Positions 1 to 9,863 of a stretch of 21,799 bases of DNA are shown piece by piece. The translations under genes were made by a program, and so were the position numbers. The stretch's first letter is position 1. The number at the start of each line of letters is the position of its first letter. Under the pieces are notes generated by a model, which made no database searches, was not told the DNA's origin, and was given only the letters and a program-made list of their open reading frames with translations. This DNA is from Lingula anatina (Eukaryota > Brachiopoda > Lingulata > Lingulida > Lingulidae): contig NW_019775952.1 in the NCBI RefSeq assembly GCF_001039355.2, positions 64,001 through 85,799 on the forward strand, in the 5' to 3' direction.

Positions 1-1
1 T

Positions 2-337
2 AGTGTTGAACGTTGTGGTTCAAATTACAACCAATTTGTTGTTTACTGTAAACTATCAACGTTAATGGGTTTTGGGTGGATTTTTGCGTTCATTGCTGCA
101 TTTACAAGTCTCTCATTTATGTGGTATCTCTTTTACGTATTTTCTTGCCTGCAAGGTGCTTTTATTTGCTTTTCATACATTATGAAAAAGTCAGTATTGC
201 AACGGTATCGAAATTATTGCAGAAAGAAGTCACCAGGTCATATATCATCTACTACATCTATGAGCATGACTACACTGACATCTGCTAAAAACGCACGGAG
301 CGCCACCTATGTTGCAGCGCCTGAAGTTGCTGTTTGA
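2..337 (+). CDS. 3' end of class B (Methuselah-like/adhesion-type) GPCR, paralog Z (partial)
   Basis: This is the last 111 codons of a receptor whose body lies upstream of the window; base 1 is the last base of a split codon. The frame starts S-V-E-R-C-G-S-N-Y-N-Q-F and aligns residue for residue with the last part of genes A and B. It covers the loop before TM6, TM6 (around LSTLMGFGWIFAFIAAF), TM7 (around FMWYLFYVFSCLQGAFICFS) and a ~45-residue cytoplasmic tail rich in Ser/Thr (SSTTSMSMTTLTSAK) ending APEVAV. The tail is closer to gene B than to gene A, and its 3' flank is also B-like, so Z and B share a recent exchange or duplication. The terminal V-A-V resembles a class II PDZ-binding end (inference). 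Receptor-family assignment rests on the intact paralogs downstream. Confidence 0.88.
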   Translation, partial: SVERCGSNYNQFVVYCKLSTLMGFGWIFAFIAAFTSLSFMWYLFYVFSCLQGAFICFSYIMKKSVLQRYRNYCRKKSPGHISSTTSMSMTTLTSAKNARSATYVAAPEVAV

Positions 338-1860
338 AGCCTGTTTTTTGGGGAATGCGCCGTTATCATGTCACATTATTTCAAAATTGCTAATTTTTCA
401 CTGCATGTTGATGCTTTTGCATTTACTTTTATTTGAGAGATTCGTCATTTGAAGAGTTTAATATTTGTGTCTGGAAACAAGCACAGGGTAGCATTTTAAA
501 TATCCTATCTGTACTGTTTTAGATCTCATTATTACGGACCAATTAGTATATCTGCCAAGAGTTCTTTTTGGGTTATTATCAATTACATAACGGTTTCTGA
601 CTGTTAGTAAACAGGGTGATAAATTTTTCCCACGGCAGGGGAACGCCTATTAAGTACTGACTTAATTAATGGGAATGGGTCCTTTAATCATGCTTCACGC
701 GACGGCTGGGAAAAAGCTTTTATCGAACGATTTAAACGTATATTCAGATGACAGGGACATAGAAAAACAATTTTCGACACTCCATCTTATTATTGACATT
801 TGTCTGTGGAGCTGAGCCTCTAAATTAATGTGAATATAGTTTTTTTTTACCGAAATGCTTATACCCAGATGACAAACAATTTTCGCAAATCCACGTTATA
901 ATTTTCATTTGTCTTTTGGATAGCAGGCTTACATATACAATATATGTGTATTTTTTCTAATTCAATGTACTAATGAAATGCTTACAAAAAGTACCCAACT
1001 GCTTTTTTCAATGTAAACTTTGAATGAGTTTGTTTGGTGATTTTGAAATGTAAAGGAAACTAGTGACTATCTGGAAAGGAACTTGAAGTATCCTTTGTTT
1101 CCAAAGAGATAATTCTTAGTATTGATTACCAATCGCTGTAATTATATAACTGTAATTATATATTGACGTTTTTCTTTTAAGGTATCTTTGAGTAGAAACG
1201 ACCCTTGTCACCCAAACATAAAATGATACTTATCACCAAACACACTTTGTACAGGGTTCAGGACTATTTATACTTATAGCCATAAGTATTTGGCATTTGG
1301 CGTTGGGTTTCAGTAGTAAAGAGCATTAAAAATTAAGCATATCATTTATTACAGTGCAATCACCCATAGAAATGGTGAACTTTTACATATCTCATTGTAC
1401 CTGAAGTCTGGCGAGAAGCACACTTTAGCATTGATCAGGACTGATGTACTGTACTTGGGTTGGGAATGTCGATATACATGCATATTACTTTAGAATAAAA
1501 GCATTCAGTTTTAGCGCTTGTCGTTAACTTTCTTATCAACAACGCATGCACTTAATTCGGTGCATGAAAAAGTGTTATGTAATCTTATTTGGTGAGTCAT
1601 TTCACGTTCTACAACAAACTTAATCACGGAGAACCGTGACCAATTTAATTTCTTGCATAACGCGCTTTTAATAAAAGCATTGCACTCATATTAGTTTTGT
1701 GATAGAAAAGGAAACATGTTATTTTGATATATCCAACATTTGCCGCTCATTAAATTGACATATTATCCGAACATCATTTGTCAAGTAAATGGACAATTGG
1801 AGAATAGAATGATTGAAAGGTAGCTGAACTAAAGTGAATCTTTACATCCCTTATGTTCAT
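338..1860. other. Intergenic spacer between paralogs Z and A
   Basis: No host gene is supported on either strand. The first ~400 bases are the 3' flank of gene Z and match the 3' flank of gene B (14733-15145) closely. Around 716-930 lie two copies of a degenerate ~140-bp repeat (ttttatcga... attttcatttgtct) also found in the other spacers. The stretch 1320-1440 (gtgcaatcacc..., cctgaagtctggcgagaagcaca) recurs at 8725-8800 and 16560-16625. From about 1520 the sequence becomes the conserved upstream block that precedes each gene. This spacer is the shortest of the three and lacks the block present at 8850-9410 and 19211-19780. Confidence 0.75.
1578..1761 (-). pseudogene. Decayed relic of the antisense short ORF found upstream of each receptor gene
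   Basis: Read on the minus strand this region aligns base for base with the open 79-codon ORF upstream of gene C and the 49-codon ORF upstream of gene B. Here it has several frame-breaking changes, although the initial ATG-TCA and the GAGCGGCAAATGTTGGA stretch survive. A perfect hairpin TCACGG-AGAA-CCGTGA lies at 1624-1639. I do not recognise the protein, and this copy cannot encode it. Confidence 0.45.
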
Positions 1861-1920
1861 TTCTGACGGTTAATTATCTACTTCCATGACGCACGCATTG
1901 GTTTTTAAAGCTGCTATCCA
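1861..1920 (+). promoter_or_regulatory. Putative core promoter of gene A (HNF1-like site, TGACGCA, TTTTTAAA)
   Basis: A block of about 50 bp is conserved upstream of A, B and C in a region that otherwise drifts. It contains GTTAATTATCTAC (1869-1881), close to the HNF1/POU-homeobox consensus GTTAATNATTAAC, then TGACGCA (1887-1893, a CRE/AP-1-like word), then TTTTTAAA (1902-1909), a plausible TATA variant. A TATA box there would put transcription start near 1930-1938, at or over the first ATG (1936). That favours initiation at the conserved ATG at 1963. Conservation between paralogs is seen; factor identity is inference. Confidence 0.5.
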
Positions 1921-1935
1921 GCACATTTGAATTCT

Positions 1936-4900
1936 ATGGACGTTCGACACACAGCTAACAGCATGTTGTGCTCACTAACGCGACTTCTGCGGTGCTTTCA
2001 TTTTTGTCTCTTAGTGAAGACCAGTATAAGTTTATCAATACCATCAGCATTACTGGCGGAAAACAAAAAAGAATCGCCGCTATTTCGAGAGACCCTTCAC
2101 CATAAGGAAGAAATAAACAGGTTATGTCCACTGATTAACAATACTTTCTCTTGCGGACGCGTTGCCCCCTACTGTAGTTGTGCCCCGGAAACCTGCATGG
2201 CTTACGGTGATTGTTGCCATGATGTCACTGTTAATGGATCAGAAGCTGAAATAAAGCGGTTGAAAAATATCAAGAATAAGAAGAACCAGACATCGTGTGT
2301 GACTCTGCCAGGCATGCTGAACGCGGTGAAGATGATAACATCTTGTCTGCCCAACGACGACAATATTAACTCCATGGAATGTTTCAACGCAGGCAGAACA
2401 ACCGATCTAGATCCGAAAAAAGACATACCAGTCTGGTCTAAGACAACTCGTTTGGTATATAGAAATCTTCACTGTGCTATTTGTCATAATGATACAGAGA
2501 TAGAGCCTTGGCTACTTAATTTTCACTGCAAATCGCCAGACATAATCGATTCATTGCCCAGAAATTCTACGGACAAACTTTCTTTGTTGAGACAAATAGC
2601 ATCTTTGCCGAGTTGTTCAATTTTGTTTAAGCACCGCTCTCATATGGAAGGTGATATGCACGTGTGTAGGACAAATGTCAGCAAAAATTCTGACATCATT
2701 ACCGTAGATTTCTCATCGGTAGCTTTATGGTACGAAGAATGGATGGCGCAATTTCAACCTTTTGAATATGGGGATCTTATCCAAACTTGCAACGTTACGG
2801 GCATTTGGGAGCAGTATGATGACAATGAGAGGGAGAAATGTGAAGCATATAACCAGTGGGTTGTAGGAGGGTTACCACCTCGTTTGTATTTTACAACCAC
2901 AACTGCTTCAACCACGCCGACGATGTCAACAACAGAACTTGTTTATTTTCCAATCGACCTTGAAATAAAACCAGTCAATTCCCCAACAATTACGGGAACA
3001 TTTTGTAATGGGAATTGTCCTGACGAGAGATCAAAACTGTGGTCAACTTTCGGCCTATTTGCTAATCCTCATTGCGCCTCGTGCAATGGTATAATCCTTG
3101 AGGAAAACAGTCTAATTTGTCCACAGATGATACAGGACACACAGCCTGTTGACAGGGTTTTTGAGTCAAAGAACACAGAAGGCATCCAACCCTTTTCCAT
3201 GCTGATGGATTTTGGTCCAGATTTCAGAATTGAAACAGATCGTGAAAGGAATATAGAAGAGGGATGCCCGGCAGGATACATTAAAAGACAAGGATACGTA
3301 AGTTGTAGGGTTCATTGTGTATCGTGTTGTAACGACTGGCCTAGTTTTCATAATTCATACATAAGTACCTGTATATTTCGTGAATAAAACAAGTCTTCAG
3401 CCATGAAGATTATTTATTACTCATGCCCAAGGTACTTGTATGTCGCCTCTCATCTTTAGTTCTCATTCTTCAATGTACCCTCATTGATTAGCTAGCTTTT
3501 ACTCTCATTTATGTTGCCCACTTTTGAAGACGGCCACTTCCTGCCTCGAACATATTGTATTTTGAAGTTTCTCTCTCTGGCACTGCACGATTGAGCTATG
3601 ATAACAGAATATTACTATTATGCGATTTTACTTCATTTGATGTTGGCCTCCTCAACGTATGTCAGACAGGGCTTCGATACCATTTCTAACTGACGTGCAA
3701 AGTTAAAGATTCCGCTAAATATTCTTCTTCTTCTTTTCTTTCCCATGTTTGAAAATTTCCTGTCACGAGGAAATGTACAACATAACATGTACAATTTATA
3801 ACAAAAGGGAATAATTATACATGCAATTAATTGCATTTTTATTACTCCTTCGTGGAAAATGTTTAACACAGGTATTTTGTTTTAATACGTTCCGTAAATT
3901 TATGGTTTATTTCTTTAAGTCAAAATGTTCAATACCAGCATTTGTGTAGTAATATTATGTTACTATACTGCTTCCCTTATATGTATATTTCACAGTGTAT
4001 ACGTGCGCTAACTTATTTTCAAAGATTATTTTGTGCCCCACTTAAACTTGTTTTATCTAATCTAGCTTCCTATTTGTATTTGGATCTTTATTTTCACCAT
4101 TTACAAAGTAATATAATACGTCTTGTAATGTTAACATGTCTATATATTAAAGTCTTATATATTAAAGCTTCTTATTTAGTTTTGTTATAATAAATTTTAC
4201 AAACCGTCAGCCTGCATCTTCTTTTCGTCTTTTCACCTCTGTAAAGTACACACTGGTCAGGGAAATATCAGAGCAAAATTTTATGTCTTTGGAGGTGTGG
4301 TGATATTCAAAACTCTATCTTGTACCAATGTTTGTGTGCCATAACGCGATGAAAAAACTACACTAGACTGTACTGCATCTTGTTCTGAAAAATGAGTAGC
4401 AGTAGCAATAAACTACAATGGTAGATTAATTGTTGACTCTCTCAGAACGCTTGAACGTTTAAATTTTATTCTGATAATGAACTTTGTGTTGTTAATCATG
4501 TTACTATAGATATTTAGTCTTTACTGGAATGAAATGTTTGATATCTATAGAGTTTCAAACTTTAGTGGTAAAAATTAAGAAATAATGTACAAAATATATT
4601 GCGTATTGTTTGTTGAAATGGCGATGCGACCACAAACTGCTGGTTGTTTCATTCTGCATTTGAGATGATGTCATCGTTTCTGATTTAATAATTAGGAAAA
4701 CTGGTAATGTATCGTGCCAGTGAATACAAAATCTGGAAACATACCTTATTTCAAATTATTATTTTCACATTCTAAAACGCAGTCACCGTATTATAGTAAC
4801 AACTTCCTTTCTTTAAATTCAACACGAAAATTATGCATAAGTTGTCTATATTTACAGGAGGAATGCAGAAAAATCATTTGTCCAGCCGGCATGATTCCCA

Positions 4901-7110
4901 GTGGTACAGACTGCATTGACCAGTTCCCTGAAATCAATCTGAATTGCAGCTTTAAGGTGCCCGTGAAACTTTATGCTTTTTCCGTTGACGCAACGCATCC
5001 AGTCTTGTGCAAGGATCTAATTCACAACATATCCACAGCAGCAGGTGAAATAGCTCCTGATGAGGTGTATTGCATGTATACAGAGCAAAGAGACAGTGTT
5101 TTTGAGGATGATGCCTTTAGTTGCAGATTTGAGCCACAGATAATTCGCACAGTCAGTATTCCAAATGTCGAAGTCATCGACAAGAAAAAGTGTAGTTATC
5201 CTTTTCTGACCACAACGCATACATCAAATGAATCGAGAACGGTTTACATCACAGGATCAGCAATCTGGAATGGTGTATCATCGTTTGTTGCAAGGCAGAT
5301 AGAGTCAAGATTTAGTCAACATATGAGGATGCCGTGGGAATTCAGTGATTTGAACATCAGTGTCGTCACTCGACATGGTATACCAGAAAACAGGGTCTGG
5401 CTGACAGGAATGTGGGAAATAGAGATAAATTCTTCAAGGAATTTTCAACCATCTAATATCATGGTTGGTACAGAAAGATATTTCATGAGACATGTTTTGC
5501 TTCATTTCGAAGCCCTTGGTATGCGTCTCATGTTTTCCAAAAACCCTGAAATTTCCTTTCAGAGATTTGGCTATAGCACGGAATCAGACTATCCAACGGC
5601 ACGTTTTACAAACATTTCTTTTGTGATTGGCTATCAACAGCAAAACGTCATCAAGTCCAGCTCTTCTTTGGAAACAACAGTCGCGATTTTGCATATGAAT
5701 TTTAGCAACGTAGAGCTTAGTTCATTAGGAACAGAAGTGCCACTTTATATGCAATTAATTTCTTTTTCTTCAAAGGAGAATGCCCGTCTATGTTTTTTAT
5801 TTCCTTGCATGCTCTGTATCTCATTCGATGGTTATAATCTATCGTTTCCAAAATCAAAAACGTATACCATCACAGTATTGCAAAGCAAACCAGATTCAAG
5901 CTTCACAGGTTTCGCTGATAACGCAAAACCAATCCATGCAATGCCCAATTTTGCTGCACCACGATTTGTACAACATAAGGACTACCACCATTTACCAAAT
6001 GTCACTAACATTTTAGAAAACACCCTGAACTGTAGTAGAGTGCGTCTTAACAGGTCTGAATTCACTGGAGACGATAACATGATTACATTGTCAGTAAATG
6101 GGTTGACATTGAATCAGTCCGACTTTATTAAAGACGGGGAGGGGGTTCTTATTTGTGTAGACGACTTCTTAAAAGAAAAGAGAAATAGGACTCCCGAATC
6201 TTCATCTGTTCTTGTGCAGGTGATTGTTTCATATAGTCTTCTCTCGCTATCTGTCCTTTGCTTGGTTTTTACAATTATCACCTACCTGTTGTTTACAGAC
6301 TTAAGAAAAGGTCTTCCCGGGAAAAATTCATTCAACCTCTGCGTCACTCTGATGCTAGCACAGTTATTGTTTCTCCTTAATTATGTACCCTCTCAAAACA
6401 ATGCTGTTTGTAAAGTGTTTGCCATTGTGATGCATTACTGGTGGCTTTGTTCATTTGCTTGGATGACTGCATGTGCTTTTCATATGTGTTGGACGTTTAC
6501 ATATCCCTTTAGTATTGCCCAGTTTGATTCTTCAGACATTCGTAAGTGGCATATCATCTACTGCCTAATAAGCTATTGCTCTCCATTAGTAATTGTTATT
6601 CCGTGTGTTGTTCTTGACTTTTGTGAATGCAGCAGTGTTTCGATAGGCTACGGCACAGGAGGTTCATCATGTTGGATAGGTAACACTATGGCACTTGCCT
6701 ACAGTTTCGCTCTGCCCGTTGGGATAACTATTCTCCTACAACTTGGATTCTTCATAAGGACTGCAATTGCCTTACGGCCTGTTCCTAGAGTTGAACGCTG
6801 TGGTTCAAATTACAACCAATTTGTTGTTTACTGTAAACTATCAACGTTAATGGGTTTTGGGTGGATCTTTGCGTTCATCGCTGCATTTACAAGTCTTTCA
6901 TTTATGTGGTATCTCTTTTACGTATTTTCCTGTCTGCAAGGTGCTTTTATTTGCTTTTCATACATTATGAAAAAGTCAACTTTGCATCGGTATCGAAGTT
7001 ATTGCAGAAAGAAGTCACCAGGCCATAACTCATCTACTGTATCTATGAGCATGACTTCACTGACATCAGCTAAAAACGCAAGAGGAGCCCCCTTTGTTGC
7101 TGAAGTTTGA
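1936..7110 (+). CDS. Methuselah-like/adhesion-type class B GPCR with SMB-like N-terminus, paralog A (complete, 2 exons)
   Basis: The coding sequence is join(1936..3297, 4858..7110), about 1204 aa, with a phase-0 intron (TAC|GTAAGT ... TTTACAG|GAG). A second in-frame ATG at 1963 is the Met shared by A, B and C and starts a hydrophobic signal peptide (LCSLTRLLRCFHFCLLV), so it may be the true start. Residues 73-96 form a somatomedin-B-like core, C-x6-CSC-x4-C-x5-CC-x-D. Two related Cys blocks follow (YRNLHCAICHND and FANPHCASCNG), separated by a Thr-rich linker near 320-336. Exon 2 opens with EECRKIICPAGMIPSGTDC, then a long N-glycosylated ectodomain. Seven membrane segments begin near 905. TM2 starts after the family motif LPGKN, a Cys (972) caps TM3, and CW (1059-1060) lies in extracellular loop 2. 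The tail is ~45 aa and ends AEV, unlike Z and B. No GPS autoproteolysis motif is visible before TM1. The role is cell-surface signalling; the ligand is unknown. Confidence 0.9.
3298..3388 (+). promoter_or_regulatory. Possible intron-retention/intronic polyadenylation 3' end (AATAAA 3383-3388)
   Basis: If the donor at 3298 is not used, translation continues 29 codons (VSCRVHCVSCCNDW...) to TAA at 3385-3387, which lies inside an AATAAA hexamer at 3383-3388. Gene C has the same arrangement (AATAAA 21637-21642); gene B has AATGAA (11248-11253). The product would be a secreted Cys-rich ectodomain without membrane segments. The sequence supports the possibility only; use of this site is inference. 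Confidence 0.3.
3298..4857 (+). other. Intron 1 of gene A (1560 bp)
   Basis: The donor is GTAAGT at 3298-3303 and the acceptor is TTGTCTATATTTACAG ending at 4857. Both are conserved in gene B, and both flanking exons are phase 0. The intron is homologous to that of B along most of its length but holds about 280 extra bases near 4430-4720. An in-frame reading from 4714 into exon 2 is intron read-through, not an alternative exon: the matching region of B is not open. No internal gene is seen. Confidence 0.88.
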
Positions 7111-7417
7111 ACCCTGTTCATTGGGAATCACAAATTCACATACTACATTTTTCAGTATGGTTATTTTTTCACTGTTTATATATGATTTTCTATTCACTTT
7201 CGTTTGAGAGACGCGTTATTTCTTGAGTTTTATCTCTGCGTCTGAAGGCAAGCACAGTGTAGCATTTTTATTTTCCTATCTGTACTGTCTTTTATGTGAC
7301 AGCTCTATATGTATACCAAGAGTGATGTTTTGGAACAGAAACTTACGTTTTTCAATTATCCATGATGTAACGGTTGTTGTCTGTTAGTAAGTAATCAAGG
7401 TGACAAATTTATCGCGC

Positions 7418-7423
7418 AATAAA
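7418..7423 (+). terminator. Candidate polyadenylation signal of gene A
   Basis: AATAAA lies about 310 bases after the stop codon of gene A. The matching AATAAA occurs at 15399-15404 in the A-type flank duplicated downstream of gene B. It is the first such hexamer after the stop. No transcript evidence is available. Confidence 0.35.
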
Positions 7424-7493
7424 GGCACTATACAGTAATAACTGGATGGTTATTGGCCATTGAATCATGCGTCACGCGACTGCTAGGAGTTTT

Positions 7494-8290
7494 GCTTTTA
7501 TCGAACGAAGTTCACGTATACCTAGATCAAAGGGACGACGAAAAATAATTATTTGACATTCCATCATAATATTTTCATTTGTCTGTGGAGTTGAGCCACT
7601 GAATCACTATACTTTCACGCGGCAAATGTGAATGTAGTTTTTTACCGAAATACTTATACCAAGGTGACAGAGATGAGTAGGGAACAATTTGCACAACTCT
7701 TTGTAATTATTTTCACTTGTCTATGCTGTTGTTGGATAACAAACTTTGATAAACAATATATTTGTATTTTTCTGCTACTTAAAGGTGCAAATGAAATGCT
7801 TGGAAAATGATCTTTTCTGGTGTCTTCAATGTAAACTTTGAACGAGTTTGTTTCTTTGTTTACCCTGTTTATTGGAAAATATACTCTTCTCTAAATAAAA
7901 TAAATATATGTCATGCATTTGACAGAAAATAATGATAGTAATTCAAAAAGGTGATAAAATTATCCCACAACAGAGGAGCGCCTACACAGTAATGATTAAA
8001 TGGGTTTGGGCCATTGAGTAATGCGTCACGCGACTGAGAATATTTAGCTTTTATCGAACAATTGACTCGTAAACCCAGATGACATGGACGAAGAAACACA
8101 ATTTTGGACACTCCACCTAATCATTTTCATTTGTTTATGGGGTTGAGCCAATTAATTACGCTTCACGCGGCTTATGTAAAATATAGTTTTTTTTATCGAA
8201 ATATGAATACCCAGATGACAGAGATAAGTATGTAACAATTTTTGCAACTCTAAGCATTTTCATTTGTCTGTGCTGTCGTTGGATAACAGT
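7494..8290. repeat. Four degenerate ~140-bp spacer repeats
   Basis: Four related units begin near 7494, 7636, 8047 and 8185. Each runs from a tttatcga or ttaccga word, through an agat/gaca-rich stretch and a caatttt word, to attttcatttgtctgtg. Units alternate between two subtypes, one ending gttgagcc and the other ending gttggataac. Related copies lie at 716-930 and 15476-16115. They do not look like coding DNA or a known transposon end. Confidence 0.6.
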
Positions 8291-8572
8291 CTTTGATAAA
8301 CATTACATGTGTATTTTTTGTTTGAAAATTTGAGGTACAAATGAAATGTTTGCAAAATGATCCAAACTGGTTTCTCCAGCGTAGACAGTAAATTAGTTTC
8401 TTTTGTCGTTTTGTATTGTGGCAGAAACAAATAATTATCTGGAAATGAATCTGAAGTATCATTAGTTTTCAGAGAAGACCGTACCTAGTACTGATTATTT
8501 GATTATCACTCACTTTCACATATTGATGTATTTGTTTAAAGGCCTCTTGCTGTAACATTGGCCCTTATCACC

Positions 8573-8592
8573 CACACATACACACACACACT
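8573..8592. repeat. CA dinucleotide microsatellite
   Basis: A short CACACATACACACACACA run. It also lies, expanded, at the equivalent position 16403-16428 of the B-C spacer, so it predates the segmental duplication. Confidence 0.8.
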
Positions 8593-9519
8593 CTTAAAAG
8601 ACACTTATCACCAAATACAGTGCTCAAAGCCATTTATACTCACAGCGTTAAGGGATTTAATCAGATCATTTGGCGTCGGTTTCAGCTGTTAGGCGCTTTA
8701 AACTTTTATCACATTATCTGTTGCAGTGCAATCACCTGTACAAAATTTGATGAACTGCTATGCACCTCATTGTACCTGAAGTCTGCCGAGATGCAAACTT
8801 TATTGTAATTCAGGAATGATGTAGTGTACGTGGGTTTAAAAAAAATTATTGTGAATATTATAATGACGAGGACGACGTAGATGATTTGGAGATTTCAAAC
8901 GTTTATTCATTGACTAACTTTTCACACACGTACTTAAACATTATTTTTCCTCATTGACCACGAGTTTACTTGTCTTTCCGGCGTCTATTGGGTGATTATC
9001 AGAACTTTTCCATTCTCTTATTGCATTTCACCATTCAATTTTTCCTCATAAGGAAGTTTCTAAGATCCTTGTCAAAAAATCTAAAATATTATTTGAATTA
9101 CTCATACTTGGACCATATCCAAATCTCAGTTAGCTCGGTTATGCATTTGACAGAAAATTACAATTCTATTCTCTAATTATCAAACCAAATGAAAGTAAAT
9201 GTGTCATTGGCCTGTTCTATCTTTTCCTAACTTAACTATTTTCTGCACTTGTTGACTCTTAAGAAGATTAAACTTGAGCTCAACATGTCCTCATCCTTAA
9301 ACTCATTTGTCTCCTCTAATAATTATTACTTGCAATAAGTAAAGATACACATGTTAGCTATTACCTTTACAACAATACGGATGCATGATGGTTACTTAAT
9401 GAATGAACGCAAGATTTAGAACTAGTCGATAACTTTCTTATCAACAGCAATCAATTGATTGAATGAAAGATGTGTTATATCATCTTATTTGGTGAGTCGT
9501 TTCTCGTTTTACAGCAAAC

Positions 9520-9669
9520 CTATTCACGGAGAACCGTGATCCATTCAATTTCTTGTGTAACCGCTTTTAATAAAAGTGCTGCGTTTGTGTCAGATATTCG
9601 GAACAATTTGTTGATAGGGATGGGATCATGTTGTTTCAATATCTCCAACATTTGCTGCTTAAATGACAT
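9520..9669 (-). pseudogene. Antisense short ORF upstream of gene B (49 codons, truncated relative to the C copy)
   Basis: On the minus strand from ATG at 9669 the frame reads MSFKQQMLEILKQHDPIPIN... to ...QEIEWITVLRE and a stop at 9520-9522. It is nearly identical to the first ~45 residues of the ORF upstream of gene C (19797-20036). The differences include one length change that keeps frame near codon 4. After EIEWIT the two copies differ through an altered hairpin loop and two missing bases, and this copy ends early. I do not recognise the family. The pattern resembles a small winged-helix segment, which is a guess. Confidence 0.4.
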
Positions 9670-9770
9670 ATTACCAGAACATCATTTATCAACTAAATGG
9701 AAACTTGGAGAATAGCATGATTAAGTGATTAATGGTACATCACTACATCCGTTATGTTCATTTTGGGAAC

Positions 9771-9820
9771 GGTTAATTATCAACAGCATGACGCACGCAA
9801 TGGTTTTTAAAGCTGCTTTC
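9771..9820 (+). promoter_or_regulatory. Putative core promoter of gene B
   Basis: This is the same three-part block as before A and C. GTTAATTATCAAC (9772-9784) matches the HNF1 consensus at 12 of 13 positions counting the free base. TGACGCA follows at 9789-9795, then TTTTTAAAGC around 9803-9812. The spacing to the conserved start codon (9864) is the same as in gene A to within a few bases. Confidence 0.5.
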
Positions 9821-9863
9821 TCCAAATTTGGATGCACTGGATGTTCGGCACATAGCTAGCATC

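Larger units (their letters stand above)
7111..9770. other. Intergenic spacer between paralogs A and B
   Basis: No host gene is supported. Up to about 7850 it is the A-type 3' flank, with a candidate polyadenylation signal AATAAA at 7418-7423. A second repeat unit starts near 7945 (aaaaaggtgataaaat...). The block 8460-8810 matches 16280-16625, and 8850-9770 matches 19211-20153. The point near 8855 (gaatattataatgacgag) is the uninterrupted equivalent of the site where the transposon sits in the B-C spacer. Confidence 0.75.

Noticed and set aside
4714-4857. Open reading frame extending exon 2 of gene A 48 codons upstream
   Set aside because: It crosses the conserved TTTACAG acceptor, is AT-rich, and is not open in the homologous intron of B.
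5017-5220. Minus-strand ORFs opposite receptor exons (also 2202-2426, 10082-10306, 20474-20698 and others)
   Set aside because: They are shadows of the coding strand, and recur in paralogs only because the exons are conserved.
8573-8592. CA run considered as a regulatory Z-DNA element
   Set aside because: It is a plain short microsatellite with nothing else to support function.
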